64,000 nucleotides of DNA from MFD01213-c1 sp963704405 (GTDB taxonomy: Bacteria; Planctomycetota; Phycisphaerae; Tepidisphaerales; Tepidisphaeraceae): positions 3,906,001 to 3,970,000 of the forward strand of contig OY969903.1 of NCBI GenBank assembly GCA_963704405.1, given 5' to 3'. Position numbers and translations under genes: made by a program. The notes beneath the pieces are model-generated. The model was not told where the DNA came from. It searched no databases and saw nothing but the letters and a program-made list of their open reading frames with translations. Below, in pieces: positions 54,904-63,364 of the stretch (positions are counted from its first letter, which is position 1; every line of letters starts with the position of its first letter).

Positions 54904-56052
54904 TCAGCGAAGCTTGATGGTTGCCAGGGCCATCGCAGCTAGCATGAAGCTGACCAGCCAGAATCTCACCACCACCTGGTTTTCGCCCCATCCTTTGCGT
55001 TGGAAATGGTGATGCAGAGGGGACATCAGGAAAATCCGGCGGCCTTCGCCGTACTTTTTTCGGGTGTATTTGAAATAGCTGACCTGAATCATCACCGACA
55101 ATGCCTCGGCGACGAATATCCCGCCGACGAAGACCAGGACCAGTTCGTGGCGGATGACGATCGCGATATACCCGATCAATCCGCCCAGCGCGAGCGAACC
55201 GGTATCGCCCATGAAGACGCGGGCGGGGTTGCAATTGAACCACAAAAAACCGAGGCACGCCCCGACCATCGCGCCGGCGACGACGGCCATCTGGCCGGCT
55301 TTTTCGATGTGTGGAATAAGCAGATAGGAAGCCAGGACGCGATTGCCAACGATCAAGGCCAGCACCAGGAATGTGAAGCTGGCGATCGCCATGCAGCCGC
55401 TGGCCAGGCCGTCGAGGCCGTCGGTCAGGTTCACGGCATTGCTGGAGCCGGTCATCACAATCGTGCCGACCAGGACATACAGACCAAGGCCGAGCGGGAT
55501 CGAAGCGTTTTTCAGAAATGGGAAATAGAGCTTGGTGGCGGGCTCGAGATTCTGGCCGTAATGATAGGTGAAAAAAGAAAGCACGATGCCGAGGCCGACC
55601 TGGAACAGCAGTTTTTCCAGACTGGTCAGACCCTGGCGGCTTCCCGCGCGGTGGCCGGCGGTGAGTTTCAGCCAGTCGTCGGTTGCGCCGACTCCGCCGA
55701 GCCATACAACGCAAATCAGCGCCATGCGGATGTAGAAATTGCTCAGGTCGGCCAGAAGGACGGTTGTAACGAAGATTGCCGTGATGATCAGCAGGCCGCC
55801 CATCGTGGGTGTGCCCTTTTTCCCTTCCATCATTTTGTTGATCTCGGCCTGATCAAATTCGGGCATATCGCCGATTTTTTGCAGCCGCAGCCAGGCGATG
55901 ACGCGGGGCCCCATGGCGATGCAGATGGCGAAGCTCATGACGATTGCCGCCGTCGCTTCAAACTCGACGGCGGTGAATACGCGAAGGAACCCGACGTGAT
56001 GCGCTTCGAGCCAACCGGAGTTGAGCAGATGATGGATGAGAAGATAGATCAT
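54904..56052 (-). CDS. mraY: Phospho-N-acetylmuramoyl-pentapeptide transferase MraY
   Basis: 382-aa membrane enzyme that makes lipid I from UDP-MurNAc-pentapeptide and undecaprenyl phosphate. Motifs: KKGTPTMGGLLII, GATDDWLKL, NLTDGLDGLASGCMAI, NCNPARVFMGDTGSLALGGL and MSPLHHHFQRKGW. About ten helices. ATG 56052 chosen to match family length; the upstream extension is Cys/Lys-rich with no site. Unusually, it is outside any mur/fts cluster, next to tRNA-Lys. Confidence 0.95.
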   Translation of the reverse strand: MIYLLIHHLLNSGWLEAHHVGFLRVFTAVEFEATAAIVMSFAICIAMGPRVIAWLRLQKIGDMPEFDQAEINKMMEGKKGTPTMGGLLIITAIFVTTVLLADLSNFYIRMALICVVWLGGVGATDDWLKLTAGHRAGSRQGLTSLEKLLFQVGLGIVLSFFTYHYGQNLEPATKLYFPFLKNASIPLGLGLYVLVGTIVMTGSSNAVNLTDGLDGLASGCMAIASFTFLVLALIVGNRVLASYLLIPHIEKAGQMAVVAGAMVGACLGFLWFNCNPARVFMGDTGSLALGGLIGYIAIVIRHELVLVFVGGIFVAEALSVMIQVSYFKYTRKKYGEGRRIFLMSPLHHHFQRKGWGENQVVVRFWLVSFMLAAMALATIKLR

Positions 56053-56327
56053 GGGCAGCTCATTCGCATCGGGTTTTTGACCGCGTTTTCCGCAGAAATG
56101 CGACCAGCAATCTTTGCCTGCCTCCCGAGGTCTGGGCACAGGCCGGGAGTGAGCGTGGTTTTATGTTTGCCTGGTTGAAACCCTTTACCGTGACACGGGC
56201 CTCTGGCCATGCTTGTTGCGTGAGATCTGAAGTTTCGCGATTTCCTTCGTTCTGCGTTCAGGCACGGGCCGGGGCCGGTGTCACCCTCATGGTTTTTCAG
56301 CAAACCCGATGCACTCTGCCGGTAACC

Positions 56328-57314
56328 CTACCACCTTTGATGCACCAGCGGCTTAATTAGGCGATCGTAAACTTGCCGCACATTTTCCATCGTTTGAGCG
56401 GGCAGCGGGCCGGCATCGGCGGCTTTTATATTTTCATCGAGTTGGTCTGGCCGCTTGGCGCCGGGGATTACACAGGTGACGGCGTCCGCCATCAATATCC
56501 AGCGGAGCGCGAATTGCGACATCGTTGTGCCCGCGGGGACCAGGCCGCGAAGGGCTTCGACCGCCTGGAGGGCGATATCAAAATCGACGCCGCTGAACGT
56601 TTCGCCTTGATCGAACTGCTCGCCGTGGCGGTTGAAGCTGCGATGATCGCTGGCGGCGAAGCTCGTCTGGCGGTTGATTTTCCCAGTCAGCAGCCCGCTC
56701 GCCAGCGGCACTCGGGCGAGAATGCCGACCCTGCGTTCCCGGGCGAGGGGAAACAGCCGCTCTATCGGGCGATGGCGAAACATGTTGAAGATGATCTGGA
56801 CGGTTTGAACATTTGGGAACTCGATCGCCTTGAGCGCTTCTTCCACTTTTTCCACGCTCACGCCGTAAAACCGAATTTTTCCGGCCCGGACAAGATCATC
56901 GAGAATCCCAAAGACTTCCGGCCGATAGTAAACTTCCGTCGGCGGGCAATGGAGCTGGACGAGATCCAGCGCATCCATCTCCAGGTTCTTCAGGCTTCGC
57001 TCGATAAATGATTTGAGATTCTCGCGGCTATATCCGGCCGCCACCTGTGCTGGAAGCCGGCGGCCGGCTTTGGTCGCCACATAGATCTGATCCCCCCGCC
57101 GCTCTCGCTTCAACTGCGCGATAAGCCGCTCGCTGCGGCCGTCGCCGTAGACATCCGCCGTGTCAATAAAGTTGACGCCTCGATCGATCGCCCGATGCAG
57201 TGTGGCGATGGAGGTTGCGTCATCGACTTCGCCCCATGATCCGCCAATCGCCCATGCCCCAAACGACACTTCAGAAATGTCAAAACCCGTCCGACCCAGG
57301 GCGCGATACCGCAT
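56328..57314 (-). CDS. Aldo/keto reductase
   Basis: 328-aa NADPH-dependent TIM-barrel oxidoreductase. Opening MRYRALGRTGFDISEVSFGA; catalytic tetrad visible as Asp and Tyr in FIDTADVYGDGRSE, Lys in YVATKAGRR and His in LVQLHCPP. Central RRVGILARVPLASGLLTGKI and C-terminal coenzyme part VTCVIPGAKRPDQL. Substrate unknown. It lies 42 bp after nuoC on the same strand, so may be co-transcribed. Confidence 0.9.
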   Translation of the reverse strand: MRYRALGRTGFDISEVSFGAWAIGGSWGEVDDATSIATLHRAIDRGVNFIDTADVYGDGRSERLIAQLKRERRGDQIYVATKAGRRLPAQVAAGYSRENLKSFIERSLKNLEMDALDLVQLHCPPTEVYYRPEVFGILDDLVRAGKIRFYGVSVEKVEEALKAIEFPNVQTVQIIFNMFRHRPIERLFPLARERRVGILARVPLASGLLTGKINRQTSFAASDHRSFNRHGEQFDQGETFSGVDFDIALQAVEALRGLVPAGTTMSQFALRWILMADAVTCVIPGAKRPDQLDENIKAADAGPLPAQTMENVRQVYDRLIKPLVHQRW

Positions 57315-57356
57315 TACATCTCCTCACTCATGGCTCCCGACAAATCTGGGTCTTTG

Positions 57357-57938
57357 TTACGCTCCTTCGCGGGTGACGATCTTGTAATCTTCGCGCTCGC
57401 CTACGCCACGGAGCGGATAATCTTTTCGCAAAGGATAACTTCCAAACCCGTTCCAAGTCAGGATTCGGCGAAGATCCGGATGCCCGACGAAGATCACGCC
57501 GATCATGTCGTACGCTTCCCGTTCCATCCATTCGGCGCCCGGCCAGATCGAACAGACGCTGTCCACCTTCAGACCGGGATCGCCTTTGGCGATGATCTCT
57601 TCATCGCGGACAATGTTCTCCCGCGGGCCGGTGCCGCGCGTTGGGTCGACAAACACCTTCAGCCACAAGCGGCTGTTATTCGCCGTGCTGGTCAACCCGT
57701 AGTTAATTCCAAAGCGATGCTTGGCGCCGGGATAATTCAGATAATCCACCCCGTTCACTTCAAACAGCATGTCGTAGCGCAACACCGGGTCATCCCGAAG
57801 GAACCGCGCGACTTCAAGGATATTTTCCCGGGGCACAACCACCGTAACCATGTCCCGGAATTCACCTCCCAGGAACTTCACAGCCTGAAATTTCGCCTTC
57901 AACGGCCCCAGCGCCGGATGATCAATAGTGCGCGGCAT
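57357..57938 (-). CDS. nuoC: NADH-quinone oxidoreductase subunit C
   Basis: 193-aa peripheral subunit of complex I (30-kDa family). Hallmarks: FEVNGVDYLNYPGAKHRFGI, WPGAEWMEREAYDMIGVIF and GHPDLRRILTWNGFGSYPLR with KDYPL. ATG 57938 follows AAAGGA. It stands alone here; nuoA, B and D are not in the window, although they normally flank it. The C-terminus is normal. Confidence 0.9.
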   Translation of the reverse strand: MPRTIDHPALGPLKAKFQAVKFLGGEFRDMVTVVVPRENILEVARFLRDDPVLRYDMLFEVNGVDYLNYPGAKHRFGINYGLTSTANNSRLWLKVFVDPTRGTGPRENIVRDEEIIAKGDPGLKVDSVCSIWPGAEWMEREAYDMIGVIFVGHPDLRRILTWNGFGSYPLRKDYPLRGVGEREDYKIVTREGA

Positions 57939-58129
57939 AAATCCTTTCATCACAGAACAAACCGAAACAGGAATTGTTCTGACCCGGGCTATCCGCGTCA
58001 AGCCGCTGCGGGCAACAGGCCAAATATTGAATCATAAAACCCAAAACCCGGACCACACCCAAATGGCGGAATGCACATTTAATCCGCCAATCGTGACTCC
58101 CATCCCCCCGTCGCTAAGATTCCCTGCCT

Positions 58130-59458
58130 ATGCAAACGCTGACCCCGAAAGAGATCGTCACCGAACTCGACAAATACATCGTCGGCCAGGCCGACGCCAA
58201 GCGCGCTGTCGCTATTGCCATTCGCAACCGGTGGCGTCGGCAGCAACTGCCCGCGGATATTCGCCGGGATGTATCGCCAAAAAATATTTTGATGATTGGG
58301 CCGACTGGCGTCGGCAAAACGGAGATCGCCCGCCGCCTTGCGGGGCTTGTCGGCGCGCCGTTCATCAAGGTGGAGGCGACGAAATATACGGAGGTGGGTT
58401 ATCACGGCCGCGATGTGGAATCGATGGTGCGCGATCTGCTCGATGTCGGCATCGATCTGGTGCGGCGGGAGCAGCACGATACCGTTAAGGATGCTTCCAC
58501 CACGGCGGTTGAAGATCGCCTGATCGACCTTCTCCTCCCTGCCGGGGGCGGCGGGTTTGAAGATGAGGAAGCCGCGGAAAAACGCCGGCGCACGCGCGAG
58601 CGATTTCGCGAACAGCTTCGAGCCGGCGAGTTGGAAGACCGGCAGGTGGAAATGATCAGCGATGAGAAGCCGGATGTCAGCCAGCTCTTCGGAGCCGCCG
58701 GCATGGAAATGGGATTTGAGCTGCAGGGGATGTTCGAAAAGATGCTCCCGAGCAAACGGGAAACCAGGCGGATGACCGTGCGCGACGCCCGCCGATTCCT
58801 CGCCGGCCAGGAGGCGGACAAGATGGTTGATAACGAAGCAATTAACCGGATTGCCATTGAGCGGGTCGAGCAGAGCGGGATCATTTTTCTCGATGAGATC
58901 GACAAAATCAGCGGCGCGGAAAAATCGCAGGGCCCGGATGTCAGCCGCCAGGGCGTGCAGCGGGATTTATTACCGATCGTGGAGGGCAGCACGATCACGA
59001 CCAAGCACGGGCCGGTGCGGTCGGATCATATTTTGTTCATCGCCGCCGGCGCGTTCAGCCAGAGCAAACCGAGCGACCTGATGCCGGAATTGCTTGGCCG
59101 ATTTCCCATTCGCGTGGAACTGCTGGAACTGGGCAAGGATGATTTCGTGCGAATCCTGACTGAACCTCAGAATTCGCTCATCAAGCAGACGGTTTTACTG
59201 CTCGCGACCGAAGGCGTGAAAGTGGATTTCACCCAAGGCGCAATCGACGCGATCGCCTCAGTCGCGTGGCGCGTCAATCGCAAGACCCAGAACATCGGCG
59301 CTCGCCGGCTCTATACGATCCTGGAGCGCGTGTTTGAGTCGATCAGCTTTGAAGCGCCGGACCTCGGCGGGAAAGAAATCCAGATCACGCGCGAGTATGT
59401 GAAGGAAAAACTGGCGAGCGTCGCAAAAGATGAAGACCTGAGCCGATATGTGCTGTAG
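58130..59458 (+). CDS. hslU: ATP-dependent protease ATPase subunit HslU
   Basis: 442-aa AAA+ unfoldase that feeds substrates to the HslV peptidase. N-terminal TPKEIVTELDKYIVGQADAK, Walker A GPTGVGKTEIARRL, then the I-domain; Walker B IIFLDEIDKI and sensor 2 region INRKTQNIGARRLYTILERV. Ends DEDLSRYVL as usual (the C-terminal tip docks into HslV). hslV normally precedes it, but the upstream gene is nuoC on the other strand, so HslV must be encoded elsewhere. Confidence 0.95.
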   Translation: MQTLTPKEIVTELDKYIVGQADAKRAVAIAIRNRWRRQQLPADIRRDVSPKNILMIGPTGVGKTEIARRLAGLVGAPFIKVEATKYTEVGYHGRDVESMVRDLLDVGIDLVRREQHDTVKDASTTAVEDRLIDLLLPAGGGGFEDEEAAEKRRRTRERFREQLRAGELEDRQVEMISDEKPDVSQLFGAAGMEMGFELQGMFEKMLPSKRETRRMTVRDARRFLAGQEADKMVDNEAINRIAIERVEQSGIIFLDEIDKISGAEKSQGPDVSRQGVQRDLLPIVEGSTITTKHGPVRSDHILFIAAGAFSQSKPSDLMPELLGRFPIRVELLELGKDDFVRILTEPQNSLIKQTVLLLATEGVKVDFTQGAIDAIASVAWRVNRKTQNIGARRLYTILERVFESISFEAPDLGGKEIQITREYVKEKLASVAKDEDLSRYVL

Positions 59459-59929
59459 CTATGCTTCGGGCTCCACTACCTTTAACAGCGACTCAAGCTG
59501 CTTGCGGTCGGTGGAGGCCAGCGGGCGAAACATTTCCTGCACGGACGCGCGATGTTTATCGAAAATTTCGCGCACCATTTTGTCCCCCATCACCGTCAGA
59601 TGCAGCCGATTGGCCCGGCGATCATTCGGATCAGACCGCCGCTCGACAAGGCCGATCGATTCCAATCGATCAAGCAGCGCCCCCACATTTCCCTTGGTCA
59701 TCAGCAGCAGCGAAACCAGCTCCTGCTGAATCATCCCCGGCTTGAAGGCGATCTTCGCCAAGGCTTCAAACTGTGAAAGCACCAGGCCATAGGGCGCCAG
59801 CATTTCTTCCAACCGCCGCTGCATTTTCAGAAAAGTGACCGCCAATTGCTTCCAGGCACAGACCGAATCATCCTGCTCGCCCGCAAAACAGGGGTGCTGA
59901 TGGGTACAGGGTTGGGGTTCGCCGGCCAT
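59459..59929 (-). CDS. MarR family transcriptional regulator, probably leaderless
   Basis: 156-aa winged-helix repressor. HTH in residues 65-110: QQELVSLLLMTKGNVGALLD, then RLESIGLVERRSDPNDRRAN, the wing. The N-terminus has Cys/His (CTHQHPCF, C37), unusual and perhaps redox- or metal-sensing (inference). The promoter -10 box lies 7 nt from the ATG, so the mRNA may start at the start codon. A palindromic operator covers the -10. Its stop meets the hslU stop head to head. Confidence 0.88.
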   Translation of the reverse strand: MAGEPQPCTHQHPCFAGEQDDSVCAWKQLAVTFLKMQRRLEEMLAPYGLVLSQFEALAKIAFKPGMIQQELVSLLLMTKGNVGALLDRLESIGLVERRSDPNDRRANRLHLTVMGDKMVREIFDKHRASVQEMFRPLASTDRKQLESLLKVVEPEA

Positions 59930-59965
59930 TAGTCCAATATTAGACTACCGCGTATTGAGGGTCAA
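59930..59965 (-). promoter_or_regulatory. marR promoter with overlapping palindromic operator
   Basis: Minus strand: TTGACC (59965-59960), 17-nt spacer, TAATAT (59942-59937), then 7 nt to ATG. The palindrome TAGTCCAATATTAGACTA (59930-59947, one pair mismatched) covers the -10 and start site, a classical place for MarR autorepression. Confidence 0.65.
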
Positions 59966-59994
59966 ATTACGAATCGCCATCCGAGGGCGGCGAC

Positions 59995-60116
59995 CAGGGC
60001 AACCGCATTCTCCGGCGGTCCATGTGGGCGATCCGCATTGGCGATTTGAAAACCCGGATCGCTCGTCAGGCGCTCAGGCATCTTTTCAGGACTTACAGGA
60101 GAATGCGGTTGCCCTG
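59995..60116. mobile_element. 122-bp MITE-like element
   Basis: Perfect 19-bp terminal inverted repeats, CAGGGCAACCGCATTCTCC at 59995-60013 and its complement at 60098-60116, flanked by the 10-bp direct repeat GGGCGGCGAC (59985-59994 and 60117-60126). An internal GCGATCCG/CGGATCGC hairpin is nested inside. No coding capacity. This is the structure expected for a small non-autonomous transposable element; no parent transposase is in the window. Confidence 0.8.
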
Positions 60117-60196
60117 GGGCGGCGACGTCGAACGCCTTCTATCAGCTATTTTGGGGGGCAGGCATTCCTGCCTGTCACAGATACATGCCACTGACT

Positions 60197-60234
60197 GCCC
60201 GTGGCAAAAGTTGCGCGGGACTTTTGCCACGGGC
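60197..60234. repeat. REP-like palindrome GCCCGTGGCAAAAG, copy 2
   Basis: GCCCGTGGCAAAAGT (60197-60211) is perfectly inverted at 60220-60234 over an 8-nt loop TGCGCGGG. The arms are identical to the copy at 14968-15025. Confidence 0.75.
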
Positions 60235-60420
60235 TGCTGACCTCATCTGCATCTTCACATCCACAAGTCCATCGATCGAACGACATCCATGCCGGCAGCA
60301 AATTCGCGTCCGGGTTCTCCTTCCCATCACACTCCAGGCGGTTAAAATTGCCTGCCCGCGGCTGCGGTGAATGCGTTCATTTCCCGGCCAGAGCATTTTG
60401 TGCCATCGAAAGGGATTTTC

Positions 60421-61404
60421 GTGGATCTGCTGACTCCCGCCCGTACCTGGGCCGCCAATCATTCCGCTGACGAACATGATGCCTCTGAGGGAGATGCGCA
60501 TCCGGTGGAGCGGATGCCGCCTCTGCAGAGTGCGGTGATGTTTGTTTCTGTGGTCGGTCCGTTTGCCGGACTCATCGCCGCGGTCTTTTTTCTATGGCAC
60601 CGAACGGGTGGCCGCGCCGGCATCGGCTGGCCTGAGGTCTTGGTCATGATCGCCATGTACGCCCTTGCAGGTTTTGGTGTGACGATTGGTTTCCACCGGC
60701 TGCTCACGCACCGCTCGTTCGAAACCTACCGCCTTGTGCGGCTGATGCTTGCGATCCTCGGTTCATCCGCCGCCCAGGGGATGGCAATCAAATGGTGCGC
60801 AACACATCGCCGGCATCATCAAACGTCCGACCACCAAGGCGATCCCCATTCTCCGCATCTTCACGGCGACGGTCTTTTCGCCGCCGTTCACGGGCTTTAT
60901 CATGCCCATGTCGGCTGGTGTTTCGACGCCGACCGCTCCGACCTCGCCCGCAGCGTTCCCGATCTGACGTCCGACCGCGCACTGCTGCTCATCGATCAAC
61001 TTTATTTCCTGTGGGTTGGCCTCGGTATCCTTCTTCCCGCGATCGGGCTTGGCCTTTACAGCCACTCCTGGCACGGCTTTATCTCCGGCCTGCTCTGGGG
61101 CGGTCTGGTGCGGGTATTCCTGATGCAGCACGTCACCTGGAGCATCAATTCCGCCTGCCACGTCTGGGGCAAGCGGCCATTCCGCAGCAGCGATCACAGC
61201 ACCAACAATTTCCCCATCGCCATCGTCAGCCTCGGTGAAGGCTGGCATAACAATCACCACGCCTTCCCCACCAGCGCCCGCCACGGGTTGCATTGGTGGC
61301 AATTTGATGCGTCCTATCTTGTCATCCGCATAATGCATTTGCTGGGGCTCGCATGGAATGTCCGCACGCCGACTGCATCGGCGATGAAGGCAAAACAAGC
61401 GTGA
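60421..61404 (+). CDS. Acyl-lipid/acyl-CoA delta-9 type fatty-acid desaturase
   Basis: 327-aa membrane di-iron desaturase (GTG 60421 after AAAGGG; GTG 60367 is in frame). His boxes: HRLLTH, HRRHHQTSDH and HNNHHAF, the eight-histidine pattern of the family. Four helices around them. It introduces a double bond in fatty acyl chains to adjust membrane fluidity. The upstream 490 bp to marR hold a MITE and a REP palindrome, so its promoter may be influenced by them. Confidence 0.9.
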   Translation: MDLLTPARTWAANHSADEHDASEGDAHPVERMPPLQSAVMFVSVVGPFAGLIAAVFFLWHRTGGRAGIGWPEVLVMIAMYALAGFGVTIGFHRLLTHRSFETYRLVRLMLAILGSSAAQGMAIKWCATHRRHHQTSDHQGDPHSPHLHGDGLFAAVHGLYHAHVGWCFDADRSDLARSVPDLTSDRALLLIDQLYFLWVGLGILLPAIGLGLYSHSWHGFISGLLWGGLVRVFLMQHVTWSINSACHVWGKRPFRSSDHSTNNFPIAIVSLGEGWHNNHHAFPTSARHGLHWWQFDASYLVIRIMHLLGLAWNVRTPTASAMKAKQA

Positions 61405-61654
61405 TTTCGCTGAGTTGAACGTGACATGTTTTCGGCGCCGCCGCGCCCTCAAGTTTTATTCCCAGCTTGAGCTTCCATCTGCCTGCACGCCACAGCGTTC
61501 ACATGCGCCCAGGATGAATGACAAGGCGCAAATCTCCGCAACGCGCCCGCCCTCAATTTCGGCGCGGCCACACCGGCGAGTTTCTTCGCAGCTCACATCC
61601 TCCCGCGCACAAGGGGGCGTGCCCTGCCCAGGAGGTGGGGACGCCGGGGCGGAA

Positions 61655-63160
61655 CCGAATGCCATTCGGTTAGCACATAACTCCGCGCCGCGGCGCGCGT
61701 TGTGAATATTCGCGCAAGACGCGGCCTCCTGAGAGAATGGTGATGTCTTAAGTCCCCAAACTCAAAGGAGGCCACGGATGGCTATCATCGCGTCCACGCT
61801 GCAGCGGATCAAATCTGACCCCTTGGGGTCTCTTGGCGGGGCCGAGAGAATCAACCGATGTTTTGCCCAGGTCGGTCATGTCTGGCGTAATCGGCTGCTC
61901 AATCCAGCCAACACCATGACGCTGTTCCTGCTGCAGGTTCTGCATGGCAACACGGCCATGACTCATCTGCGGTGGCTCTGGGGCATTGGTTGCAGCGAGG
62001 GAAGCTACTGCGACGCGCGGCAGCGGCTGCCGGCGGCGGGCGTGGCCAGGCTGGTCGAACAATTATCGTGCGATGCGTGTAACCAATCCGCCTCCATCTG
62101 GCTGGGCCGTCGCGTGCTGATGATCGACGGCACAACCGTCAGTACGCCCGACGAACCGGCACTGCAAAAAATGTGGCCCCAGCCCAGCGAGCAGAAATCC
62201 GGATGCGGCTTCCCCATGATCAAAATGCTGGCGCTTATGGATCTGGCCAGCGGAATGATCCTGCAGTTGAGCATGATGGCCCTGACCATGGGCGAGGCCA
62301 GTCAACTTGCCGGGCCGCACGGCCTGTTGCAGGCCGGCGACGTGCTGCTGGGAGACCGGGGATTCTGTTCCTTTTGGGCATCTGGTGACGCTGGGGAAAA
62401 TGTCGGTAGATGCGGTGTTCCGCATGAATGCGAGCCAGGTCGTCGACTTCACGCCCGGCCGGGCGGCGCGGGGAAGATCGAGGAAAAAAGGAGCATACAA
62501 AAGATCACTCCCCAACTCCCATTTTGTGAAGAGCCTTGGCAGGCAGGATCAGATTGTTCGGTGGATTAAGCCTTCCAAGCGGATAAGCGGCATGGCCGCC
62601 GACGTGTTTGCCAGCCTGCCGCAGACGCTTGTGCTTCGCGAGCTTCGCTACGACATCATCGCCAGGGGAATGCGCACCCGCCAGGTGACGCTCGTCACCA
62701 CGCTGCTGGATCCGATGCGCTATCCCAAGCGAGAGATTGCCCGGCTGTACCAGTTGCGCTGGGGGATCGAAACCAACTTCCGGCATTTGAAAACAACGAT
62801 GAAGATGGAGCACCTCAAGTGCCAGACGCCTGACGGCGTGATGAAGGAGTTGATGGTCTTTGCACTGGTGTACAACCTGATCCGTGCCGCGATGCGGGAC
62901 GCGGCGCAAGAGCAGGAGATCGACGACGCCAGTCGCATCAGCTTCGTCGATGCATCACGTTGGCTCATCGCGCTGCTCAAACCAGCGGAAGGCGTGAGCG
63001 GATCGGAGTTGAAGGTGAATCCTTTGCGCCGGGCCGATATCATCCACGGGTGGTAAAGCGGCGGATTCATAACTCGTACAGTCTGATGAGAAAACCTCGA
63101 TCCACCTACTGCCAACCCGAGCCAAACAAGCCGCTTAACGATTAACCGAATGGCATTCGG
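61655..63160 (+). mobile_element. IS4-family insertion sequence, about 1.5 kb
   Basis: Ends CCGAATGCCATTCGGTTA (61655-61672) and TAACCGAATGGCATTCGG (63143-63160) form 18-bp terminal inverted repeats with one mismatch. Flanking duplication GGGGCGGAACC (7-11 bp depending on where the border is set). One transposase gene. The ends are themselves palindromic (CCGAATG/CATTCGG). Recent insertion is suggested by the intact duplication. Confidence 0.88.
61778..63056 (+). CDS. IS4-family DDE transposase, one-base frameshift
   Basis: Corrected length 425 aa. ATG 61778 follows AAAGGAGG. First catalytic Asp in VLMIDGTTVSTPDE; second in VLLGDRGFCSF; then the signature Y-x2-R-x3-E-x6-K in YQLRWGIETNFRHLK, all three with correct spacing. 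In the given sequence a T4 run at 62372-62375 has one T too many, so reading continues in another frame from GHLVTLGKMSVDAVF. Otherwise the enzyme looks complete and the element may be active if the extra T is an error. Confidence 0.88.
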
Positions 63161-63364
63161 GGCGGAACCTGTGGCACGGCGAGAGTAAGAACCGGTTCCG
63201 CCCCGGCTACAACTCACTTGGCCGCGCAGCGGTCCTTTTCCTCCTTGCGGGGGTGCGGGGGCAGCAGCCCCTGCGGCTGTGATTTGTCTTTGTCTTCTGC
63301 TTCTTCGGCCATATTCAACACCGCCTGGAAATCCAGCGACGAACATCCAGGCGAGATACCCGTG

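Larger units (their letters stand above)
61643..63207. repeat. REP-like palindrome split by the IS4 element
   Basis: GCCGGGGCGGAACC left of the IS (61643-61656) is the exact inverse of GGTTCCGCCCCGGC right of it (63194-63207). Without the IS and one target copy the site is a 14-bp inverted repeat with a 24-nt spacer, so the IS landed at the inner edge of its left arm. Confidence 0.65.

Noticed and set aside
54869..55714. 281-codon frame overlapping mraY
   Set aside because: Different frame of the same strand, Arg-rich product; mraY is complete in its own frame.
63214..63312. 32-aa charged frame after the IS
   Set aside because: Too short, no ribosome site; probably non-coding.
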